A DNA stretch of 8,862 bases from assembly GCA_019309815.1 (NCBI GenBank), contig JAFDFO010000091.1:1-8862 (forward strand), given 5' to 3'. This DNA is from Deltaproteobacteria bacterium. GTDB taxonomy: Bacteria > Desulfobacterota > Desulfobacteria > Desulfobacterales > C00003060. The stretch's first letter is position 1. Each line of letters starts with the position of its first letter. The notes under the pieces are model-generated. The model saw nothing but the letters and a program-made list of their open reading frames with translations. It did not search any database and was not told the DNA's origin. The position numbers were made by a program, and so were the translations under genes. Positions 1-5,328 of this stretch are shown piece by piece.

Positions 1-20
1 TCAGGGGTGCTGTATTCCAC

Positions 21-47
21 TTGACACTGCTATAAATAGTTGATAAT
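21..47 (+). promoter_or_regulatory. Putative promoter of tRNA-Val
   Basis: A perfect -35 hexamer TTGACA lies at 21-26 and a -10-like GATAAT (5 of 6 to consensus) at 42-47, with a short 15-nt spacer. Transcription would start near 54, about 14 nt before the mature tRNA 5' end. Position and the -35 match support it; the short spacer is the weak point. Confidence 0.5.
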
Positions 48-67
48 TAGATATGTTTCACAGGCAC

Positions 68-142
68 AGGCACGTAGCTCAGGGGGAGAGCGCTACCCTG
101 ACACGGTAGAAGTCACGAGTTCAAATCTCGTCGTGCCTACCA
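68..142 (+). tRNA. tRNA-Val (anticodon GAC), CCA encoded
   Basis: A complete cloverleaf can be drawn. The acceptor stem pairs AGGCACG (68-74) with CGTGCCT (132-138), followed by discriminator A139 and genomically encoded CCA (140-142). The D stem is GCTC/GAGC (77-80/88-91). The anticodon stem is CTACC/GGTAG (93-97/105-109) around the 7-nt loop CTGACAC, giving anticodon GAC at 100-102, which reads GUC and GUU valine codons. The variable loop is 5 nt. The T arm is ACGAG/CTCGT with loop TTCAAAT (120-126). No mismatches are seen in the acceptor, anticodon or T stems, so the gene looks functional. It stands alone upstream of thrS. Confidence 0.97.
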
Positions 143-214
143 AGATAGATGAGAATATTTGAGGATCAGACAACGTCGTCTTTTGTTACAACCTAAGAAA
201 GCCGTGGGCGATAG

Positions 215-252
215 AAGGCATCTGGATAGATGATACTTCAGATGCCTTTTGT
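215..252 (+). terminator. Intrinsic terminator or attenuator between tRNA-Val and thrS
   Basis: AAGGCATCTG (215-224) pairs perfectly over 10 bp with CAGATGCCTT (239-248) across a 14-nt loop, and the 3' arm runs into a T-rich tract (247-258). This is a good Rho-independent terminator for the tRNA transcript. It ends only about 20 nt before the thrS start, leaving no room for a promoter in between, so thrS transcription probably has to read through it. A role as a thrS attenuator is therefore possible, but this is inference. Confidence 0.7.
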
Positions 253-272
253 TCTTTTATGGGATTCGTAGC

Positions 273-2155
273 ATGCGCATTCTTCTGATTCATGCAGACA
301 AGTTTTCATTTCGAGTTACGGGCGAGACGTCGGTAGCGATGCCAAGCGAGCTGGAAAAGGCAGGCAGCGAGGGCGAAGCTCCCGAGTGTCTTGTGGCCTT
401 CATGGCAGCCGAAAAGGGTGATGATGCCGATGTGGGCTCCGTGGTCGGGCAGGTTACAGAAGAGGTGTTGTCTCTTGCTGATCAGATTGGAGTAAGTCAT
501 CTGGTTGTTTATCCATATGCTCACCTGTCAAGCACGCTCTCTTCCCCCCGTGTGGCTGTTCGGCTTCTGGACGAAGTCTGTAAACAGCTCCAAGGCCAAA
601 ATCGCTTTGAGATCCTAAGGGCACCTTTTGGTTACTACAAGTCCTTCAACATTGTCTGCAAAGGGCACCCTTTGTCTGAGTTGGCAAAGACAATCGCACC
701 TGGCAAAGGTGCCAAAGCAGGGGCTGAGGCCGAAGAGTCGGAGGCCCTGAAGGCTGAAAAAACCCTGAAGTCTGACTGGACTGTGATGACACCTGATGGA
801 ACGCAGGTGTCGGCAGAAGATTTTTCATTTGCTTCGCGTCCTAATCTGGAGCGGTTACACAATTACGAGACGTCTGGAACCCGTACCTCTGACGAAGCAC
901 CTCCGCACATTGAATTGATGCGACGCATGGAACTAGTCGACTATGAGCCAGCCTCAGACCCGGGAAATCTTCGATGGTACCCGAAGGGGCAGTTAATGAA
1001 GAGCCTGGCCGAGACCTATGTGAGCGGGCTAGTCATTGACTATGGCGGAATGAAGGTAGAAACCCCCATTATGTATGATTATCAGCACCCCAAGCTGAAC
1101 CTCTACCTGCAGCGTTTTCCGGCGCGACAATATGTCGACAATATGTGCTCCTTTCGGACCAGAAGGAATATTTTCTCCGTTTTGCAGCATGCTTTGGGCA
1201 GTACCTGATTCAGCACGATATGCAGATCTCTCACCACCACCTGCCGTGCAAGCTCTACGAGTTGACTCATTACTCATTCAGGCGCGAGCAGTCCGGCGAA
1301 CTGGCGGGCCTGAAACGCTTGCGAACCTTTACCATGCCCGACCTTCATACCCTGGCCAAAGACATGGAACAGGCCAAGGAAGAATTCCTGCGGCAGACGG
1401 AGTTGGCCATTCAATGTATGGGGGGCTTTGAGCTTGATTTTGAAGTAGCCATTCGGTTTGTCCGTGATTTTGCTGACCAGAACCAATCCTTTGTCAATGA
1501 ACTGACCGCCCGCTGTGACCGCCCGGCCCTCGTTGAGTTGTGGGATGAGCGATTCTTTTACTTCGTAGCGAAACTTGAATTCAACTTCATTGACGCTCTC
1601 GATAAAGCGGCCTGCCTGGCAACCGTCCAGATAGATGTTGAAAACACAGAAAGATTTGACATCACTTACGTGGACAACAAGGGAGAAAAGCAACATCCCC
1701 TTCTCTTGCACGCCTCTATCTCCGGCTCCATAGACCGGGTCATCTACGCTATACTCGAGACCCAGGCTATGCGGATGCGCAGAGGAGAGAAAGCCGCATT
1801 TCCGTTCTGGCTGGCCCCTATTCAGTTGCGACTGATTCCCGTATCTGAAAAATTCGATGCGGCCTGCAGGGAAATTCTGGAGAGCGTTCCGTATCGAATC
1901 GACTACGACGATCGGGACATCCCCATGGGTCGAAAGATTAGAGATGCAGAGAGGGAGTGGACCCCCTACATAGTGGTTCTGGGTGCAAAAGAGGTTGCAG
2001 AACAACGCCTCAGCGTGCGAACCAGGGACGGGGCTCAGAGAAAGATGACCCTGACTGAACTCCTTGGGGAAATTGAGCCGCGGATGCAGGGGAAACCTTT
2101 CTTGGGTTTGCCATTGCCACAGTTGCTTTCTAAGCGTCCAATTTTTGTTGGGTAA
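273..2155 (+). pseudogene. thrS: Archaeal-type threonyl-tRNA synthetase, frameshifted
   Basis: Threonyl-tRNA synthetase charges tRNA-Thr in the cytoplasm. Residues 1 to about 145 are the archaeal-type DTD-like editing domain, recognised by MRILLIHAD at the start, VVYPYAHLSS, and RAPFGYYKSF followed by KGHPLSELAKTI. The class II catalytic core and anticodon-binding domain (DIPMGRKIRDAE) follow. The reading frame is broken at 1125-1146 by an 11-bp tandem duplication. The 5' part (273-1208) would give 311 aa, aberrant after residue 288. The 3' part continues open in another frame to 2155. Deleting one repeat copy yields 623 aa in which the zinc ligands (Cys303, His355, His476), motif 2 (FRRE near 333) and motif 3 Arg485 are all present. 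The ATG at 273 is chosen over the in-frame TTG at 249 because the family begins MRxLLIH; its Shine-Dalgarno is weak. No other lesion is visible, so this is either a very recent mutation or an assembly error. Confidence 0.9.
1125..1146 (+). repeat. 11-bp exact tandem duplication inside thrS
   Basis: The unit CGACAATATGT occurs twice back to back (1125-1135 and 1136-1146). With one copy the frame reads RQYVLLSDQKEYF, continuing the conserved RFPARQY segment straight into RFAACFGQY. With two copies the frame shifts and terminates at 1208. Confidence 0.97.
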
Positions 2156-2306
2156 CGAGCCAAAAATCCTTGTCTCGGCCCTCTGTTGTATAGTATTAGG
2201 ATCTAACTCGTTCCCATCCATAAATCAGTCTCTTGGTGAGGGATCCTGGCGTGAGTTTCAAATCCAGAATGGATGGAAACTAGCTTGTTAGCATCCACAG
2301 ACTCTC

Positions 2307-2324
2307 AAGGAGGTGAAGAATATA
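2307..2324 (+). promoter_or_regulatory. infC ribosome binding site and AUA start
   Basis: AAGGAGGTG (2307-2315) is a near-complete anti-16S match. The in-frame GTG at 2313 lies inside it and cannot be used with it. The codon ATA at 2322 sits 8 nt after AAGGAGG and begins the conserved IF3 sequence (start codon, then AKRINVNRRIR). IF3 genes are known to use rare starts (AUU in E. coli) for autoregulation, because IF3 itself rejects non-canonical starts. Confidence 0.75.
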
Positions 2325-2828
2325 GCTAAACGCATCAATGTAAACCGAAGGATTCGGGCCAAAGAGGTACGGCTGATAGACCCGGAGGGCAAGCAACTCG
2401 GGGTCCTTCCGACCTTGGAGGCTTTGGAAACAGCAGCATCACATGGATTGGATCTGGTTGAGGTGGCTCCTAATGTTAGCCCGCCGGTTTGCCGAATCAT
2501 GGATTACGGCCGGTACAAGTATGAACAGAGCAAAAAGCTTCAAGAGTCCAAGAAACGTCAGTCAACCTTTCAAGTCAAAGAGATAAAACTGCGTCCCAGG
2601 ACTGGAGAACACGACTTCCAGGTTAAGATGCGTCACGCAAAGCGCTTCCTGGATAATCGGGACAAGGTAAAGGTTACTGTCATCTTCAGGGGACGGGAGA
2701 ATGCCCACACTGATGCCGGGGTAGCATTGCTTCAACGTGTGATTGAGGAAACATCAGAATTTGCCGTCGTGGAGCAGTCAGCCAGAAAAGAGGGCCGCAT
2801 AATGATCATGATCCTTGCCCCCAAGTAG
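2322..2828 (+). CDS. infC: Translation initiation factor IF-3
   Basis: IF3 binds the 30S subunit, prevents premature 50S joining and proofreads start-codon and initiator-tRNA pairing. From the AUA start the protein is 168 aa, the usual length. The N domain carries INVNRRIRAKEVRLID and the DLVEVAPN..PPVCRIMDYGRYKYE signature. A lysine-rich linker (YEQSKKLQESKKRQ) follows. The C domain has VKEIKLRP, the HDFQVKMRHAKRFL helix and VTVIFRGRENAH. The gene follows thrS by 166 nt, the order seen in E. coli, and precedes rpmI. An automatic annotation would place the start at GTG 2313, giving 171 aa; I prefer AUA 2322 because of Shine-Dalgarno spacing and the family N-terminus. Autoregulation through the rare start is expected from the family. 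Confidence 0.96.
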   Translation: MAKRINVNRRIRAKEVRLIDPEGKQLGVLPTLEALETAASHGLDLVEVAPNVSPPVCRIMDYGRYKYEQSKKLQESKKRQSTFQVKEIKLRPRTGEHDFQVKMRHAKRFLDNRDKVKVTVIFRGRENAHTDAGVALLQRVIEETSEFAVVEQSARKEGRIMIMILAPK

Positions 2829-2965
2829 ACTCCCCGCTGAATTCCCTCATCGGATCCAACAATTGCAGGAAGCCTTTTCAAAACCTCAGATCGCGTTCGA
2901 GGGCAAGGCGAGGGCTGATCCGCCGGCGCCAAGAAAGCTATGGCGGGACAAGTGAAAAAGCGCAG

Positions 2966-2982
2966 TCCCGCTGTAAGCGGGA
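2966..2982 (+). repeat. REP-like palindrome, copy 1
   Basis: TCCCGCT and AGCGGGA pair over 7 bp around a 3-nt loop (GTA). It shares the design TCCCGC-N5-GCGGGA with the copy at 3014-3030, beginning 48 nt downstream. No T-tract directly follows, so it is not a standard terminator. Confidence 0.6.
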
Positions 2983-3013
2983 TGAGGCGAAAAATTTTTT
3001 CGGGGGCACTAAA

Positions 3014-3030
3014 TCCCGCCAGCGGCGGGA
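3014..3030 (+). repeat. REP-like palindrome, copy 2
   Basis: TCCCGCC and GGCGGGA pair over 7 bp around AGC. It has the same length and outer hexamers as the palindrome at 2966-2982, making a paired, BIME-like arrangement. Confidence 0.6.
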
Positions 3031-3152
3031 CCATGGGGAGCTATATGGGATTTTGAAATGGCTTCTAGCAGGAGAGCCATGGAATAGTAAGTATATATGA
3101 TAGGCTCAGCCGAGAAGACCTGGGCCTTAAGATAAAGCAAAGGGAAGAAACG

Positions 3153-3350
3153 ATGCCAAAAATGAAAACAAACCGTGGTGCAGCGAAACGTTTCAAGGTA
3201 ACCGCAAAGGGTAAGATAGTCTATTCCAAGTCGCATGCAAACCATATCCTGACGAAGAAGTCATCCAAAAGGAAGCGGGGGCTTCGAAAGTCTCAAATAA
3301 TTGACAAGAGCAACACAGCTCAGTTGAAGAAACTGATTCCATATGGTTGA
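3153..3350 (+). CDS. rpmI: 50S ribosomal protein L35
   Basis: L35 is a small basic protein of the large ribosomal subunit. The 65-aa product has the family length and the MPKMKTNRGAAKRFK start, followed by KSHANHILTKKS, KRKRGLRK and the C-terminal LKKLIPYG. The ATG at 3153 is preceded by a modest AAAGGGAAG Shine-Dalgarno. It lies between infC and rplT as in most bacteria and is expected to be co-transcribed with rplT and subject to L20 feedback, although the sequence alone does not prove this. Confidence 0.97.
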   Translation: MPKMKTNRGAAKRFKVTAKGKIVYSKSHANHILTKKSSKRKRGLRKSQIIDKSNTAQLKKLIPYG

Positions 3351-3362
3351 GTCGGACAGGAG

Positions 3363-3440
3363 AAGTGCGCTTATACTACGGATAGGCACCGCATTCACGG
3401 ATAACGGTCAACGAACAATGCTTTAGCGTAAATTGCACTT
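3363..3440 (+). promoter_or_regulatory. Possible folded RNA in the rpmI-rplT spacer
   Basis: The 128-nt spacer is long for an L35-L20 pair. AAGTGC (3363-3368) can pair with GCACTT (3435-3440), and within this GCATT (3391-3395) can pair with AATGC (3417-3421). Together they make a nested structure ending about 26 nt before the rplT Shine-Dalgarno. L20 autoregulates by binding mRNA structures that mimic its rRNA site in other bacteria. Whether this is such a site is inference. Confidence 0.3.
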
Positions 3441-3478
3441 GAGATCCGGTTCACGATTTATGAAATAGGAGGACATTC

Positions 3479-3832
3479 ATGCGAGTTAAAAGAGGGTTCA
3501 AGGCTAGAAAGAGAAGAAAAAAGATACTGAAACTTGCCAAAGGTTATCGTGGCGGCCGGAGCAAGCTGTACCGGACGGCAGCAGATGCCGTAGATAAGGC
3601 CCTGCAGTACGCTTACAGGGACCGCAGAACACGGAAGCGAGACTTCAGGAGACTGTGGATTTCCCGAATTAACGCCGCGGCACGCCTTAACAACTTGTCA
3701 TACAGTCGCTTCATGCAGGGATTGAAACGGGCGCAGGTGGAGATTGATCGGAAGGTATTGGCCGACCTGGCCATCTCAGACCCAAACGGCTTCTCTCAAC
3801 TTGCAGCTATAGCTGCAGGACAGGAGTCATAG
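3479..3832 (+). CDS. rplT: 50S ribosomal protein L20
   Basis: L20 is an early-assembly 23S rRNA-binding protein and, in several bacteria, the repressor of its own operon. The 117-aa product has full family length. It shows the very basic N-terminal extension RVKRGFKARKRRKKILKLAKGY, the GGRSKLYRTA segment, YAYRDRRTRKRDFRRLWI, and the conserved RINAAAR..LSYSRFMQGL. AGGAGG at 3467-3472, 6 nt before the ATG, is a strong ribosome binding site and sets the start. It is followed by pheS after only 29 nt, with no terminator between them, so the two are probably co-transcribed. Confidence 0.98.
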   Translation: MRVKRGFKARKRRKKILKLAKGYRGGRSKLYRTAADAVDKALQYAYRDRRTRKRDFRRLWISRINAAARLNNLSYSRFMQGLKRAQVEIDRKVLADLAISDPNGFSQLAAIAAGQES

Positions 3833-3861
3833 AAGATAGTGCGCTTTTTTGGGGAAACCCT

Positions 3862-4872
3862 GTGAGGTCAGAGGTTGAGAAAATAGAAAAGGAGGCCCTG
3901 GAGGCCGCAGAAGGGGCGTCAGATCTGGAAGAGGTCAAGGCCTTGAGAGCCCGGTATTTGGGACGCAAAGGGGTTTTGACAGTCTTCTTGCGAAAGATAC
4001 CCGGCCTGCCCTCAGAGGAAAGACCCGAGGCGGGAAGACTTGCTAATCAAACAAAAGAAAAGCTGGAAGAGGCACTCAAGAGAGCTGCGCGAGATATTGA
4101 GGCGGACCTGGCAGAGTCTTCAAGAGAGACCCTGGATGTCACCCTCCCTGGACGGCCCCCTGCTATGGGTCGGCTTCACCCGATTACTCAGACTACCTAT
4201 GCCATCTGCGAGATCTTCCAAAGACTTGGCTTTGAGACCGTAGAAGGTCCTGACGTAGAATTGGATTATTACAACTTCGAGGCCCTTAACATACCCCGGG
4301 ACCATCCTGCCCGTGACATGCAGGACACCTTTTATATCTCCGAAAACACCGTTTTGAGGACCCACACCTCGCCAATCCAGGTGCGGGTTATGGAATCGCA
4401 GCCCCCACCAGTTTGCATTATTGCCCCTGGCAAGGCCTACCGGGTGGATTCTGATGTCTCGCACACACCGATGTTTCATCAAGTGGAAGGATTAATGGTC
4501 CAGGAGGGCGTATCCTTTGGAGACCTGAAAGGCATCCTCACCACTTTCGTTCATCAGATCTTTGATGAGGAGACAAGCTTACGGTTTCGCCCTAGCTTCT
4601 TCCCATTCACGGAGCCGAGTGCAGAGGTCGACATCCGATGTGTCATCTGTCGTGGCAAGGGATGTCGGGTGTGCTCCCACACCGGGTGGCTGGAGGTTAT
4701 CGGGGCCGGCATGGTACACCCGGCTGTATTTGAAATGGTCGGCTACGACACGGATCGCTATACCGGTTTTGCCTTCGGCATGGGCATCGAACGCATTGCC
4801 ATGCTGAAATATGGAATAGAAGATATCAGGAAGTTCTACGAGAACGACATCCGGTTTTTGCGGCAATTTTAG
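3862..4872 (+). CDS. pheS: Phenylalanyl-tRNA synthetase alpha subunit
   Basis: PheS is the catalytic subunit of the alpha2-beta2 class II synthetase that charges tRNA-Phe. At 336 aa it has normal length. Residues 1-90 form the charged coiled-coil arm for tRNA. Motif 1 begins at HPITQTTYAICEIF (106-119) and continues through LDYYNFEALNIPRDHPARD. LRTHTSPIQ lies at 165-173 and motif 2 around HQVEGLMV (206-213). FFPFTEPSAEVD (246-257) contributes to the amino-acid pocket. Motif 3 contains GFAFGMGIERIAML (302-315). Cys260, Cys263, Cys268 and Cys271 form a CX2C-X4-CX2C cluster, a likely zinc site found in many bacterial PheS proteins. The start is GTG, with a GGGGAAA ribosome site just upstream. 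Unusually, pheT does not follow directly: a four-helix-bundle gene intervenes. Confidence 0.97.
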   Translation: MRSEVEKIEKEALEAAEGASDLEEVKALRARYLGRKGVLTVFLRKIPGLPSEERPEAGRLANQTKEKLEEALKRAARDIEADLAESSRETLDVTLPGRPPAMGRLHPITQTTYAICEIFQRLGFETVEGPDVELDYYNFEALNIPRDHPARDMQDTFYISENTVLRTHTSPIQVRVMESQPPPVCIIAPGKAYRVDSDVSHTPMFHQVEGLMVQEGVSFGDLKGILTTFVHQIFDEETSLRFRPSFFPFTEPSAEVDIRCVICRGKGCRVCSHTGWLEVIGAGMVHPAVFEMVGYDTDRYTGFAFGMGIERIAMLKYGIEDIRKFYENDIRFLRQF

Positions 4873-4873
4873 C

Positions 4874-4915
4874 CATTGGTCATTGGTCAGTAGTCACTGG
4901 TAATTGGTGATTGCT
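4874..4915 (+). repeat. Degenerate heptamer array containing the left inverted-repeat arm
   Basis: Directly after the pheS stop, six consecutive 7-nt units follow the pattern CATTGGT: CATTGGT, CATTGGT, CAGTAGT, CACTGGT, AATTGGT, GATTGCT. The stretch 4879-4905 matches the reverse complement of 5293-5319 at 26 of 27 positions, with an uninterrupted 23-nt core at 4879-4901. Confidence 0.9.
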
Positions 4916-5319
4916 CATGCAATTGAAAGATCTTGAGGTTTATAGGCTCGCTGAGGAGCTTTCCGACATCGTATGGAACGTTGTTCTCCGATGGGATTAC
5001 TTCTACAAGATAACCACAGGAAAACAGATGGTCGAGGCCGCTGATGGCATTGCAGCCAATATCGGTGAAGGGTACGGAAGATATCACTATAAGGAAAATA
5101 GGAATTTCTGCTATTACGCCCGCGGTTCCTTGGAAGAAACAAAAGTCTGGCTTCGGAAAAGTGTCAGGCGGGGCCTTTTGGATTTGGCAGACCACCCGGA
5201 CTTAGCCGAAATAATGAACATTTTACCCAAACAGCTTAATGCATATATCAAGAGCATTGGCCCACAAACACCCGCTGATCATCAGGAAAACTAATGACCA
5301 GTGACTACTGACCAATGAC
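4879..5319 (+). mobile_element. Candidate IVS-like element inserted between pheS and pheT
   Basis: This 441-bp unit consists of a 27-bp inverted repeat enclosing a single gene for a four-helix-bundle protein. The same layout is established for intervening sequences (IVS) in 23S rRNA genes, where the flanking repeats form a stem cleaved by RNase III and the insert may encode this protein family. Here the unit separates pheS and pheT, which are normally adjacent. Mobility is inferred from the architecture. No flanking target duplication is evident, and the element encodes no recognisable transposase. Confidence 0.45.
4917..5294 (+). CDS. Four-helix-bundle protein (23S rRNA IVS protein family)
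   Basis: A 125-aa protein of the S23/IVS family, recognised by the N-terminal LKDLEVYRLAEELSDIVW helix, the signature ADGIAANIGEGYGR (42-55) and YARGSLEET (67-75). Members are small, helical and form ring-like oligomers. The biochemical role is not established; a relative serves as the accessory protein Avd in diversity-generating retroelements, but no reverse transcriptase or variable repeat is seen here. The ATG at 4917 is preferred to the upstream in-frame TTG at 4911, since the family begins with a short lead into the LxVYxLA motif; GGTGA at 4906-4910 is a weak ribosome site. The gene sits inside a 27-bp inverted repeat between pheS and pheT and looks less GC-rich than its neighbours. It is intact and likely transcribed by operon read-through. 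Confidence 0.93.
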   Translation: MQLKDLEVYRLAEELSDIVWNVVLRWDYFYKITTGKQMVEAADGIAANIGEGYGRYHYKENRNFCYYARGSLEETKVWLRKSVRRGLLDLADHPDLAEIMNILPKQLNAYIKSIGPQTPADHQEN

Positions 5320-5320
5320 T
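5293..5320 (+). repeat. Right inverted-repeat arm (heptamer array)
   Basis: Four 7-nt units, AATGACC, AGTGACT, ACTGACC and AATGACT, are the reverse complement of the left array. Positions 5297-5319 are a perfect 23-nt complement of 4879-4901. The arm overlaps the stop codon of the enclosed gene (5292-5294) and ends 9 nt before the pheT ATG. Confidence 0.92.
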
Positions 5321-5328
5321 AAATCACC

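Larger units (their letters stand above)
2829..3152 (+). other. infC-rpmI intergenic region with structured elements
   Basis: This is 324 nt without a credible gene. It contains two 17-nt palindromes (see the repeat entries), an alternative pairing of GCGGGAC (2943-2949) with GTCCCGC (2965-2971), an A5/T6 palindrome near 2988-3002, and a 6-bp hairpin ATGGCT/AGCCAT (3058-3063/3075-3080) upstream of rpmI. The GC-rich first two thirds look unlike a short ribosomal leader and may be an inserted dispersed repeat. The part nearest rpmI could carry regulation of the L35/L20 genes. No convincing promoter was found. Confidence 0.6.

Noticed and set aside
143..272. T-box riboswitch upstream of thrS
   Set aside because: No T-box consensus (AGGGTGG-like) or specifier-loop arrangement could be found. 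Only a simple terminator hairpin is present.
1125..1146. Programmed ribosomal frameshifting in thrS
   Set aside because: There is no slippery heptamer, and the frame change is fully explained by an exact 11-bp duplication whose removal restores a conserved junction.
2170..2196. Promoter between thrS and infC (TTGTCT with TATAGT)
   Set aside because: The -10-like hexamer is good but the spacer to the -35-like sequence is only 13 nt, and no better pair was found.
1274..2221. A 315-aa open frame on the minus strand opposite thrS
   Set aside because: It is antisense to a region whose plus-strand translation carries all class II synthetase motifs. The minus-strand translation shows no recognisable domain.
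2732..3034. A 100-aa minus-strand open frame covering the infC end and the palindrome region
   Set aside because: It has no family features, reads through the structured repeat region and overlaps infC antisense. It is better explained as open by chance in GC-rich repeat DNA.
4917..5294. Diversity-generating retroelement (the four-helix-bundle protein as Avd)
   Set aside because: No reverse transcriptase, template repeat or variable repeat is present in the window, and the gene lies within a housekeeping operon.
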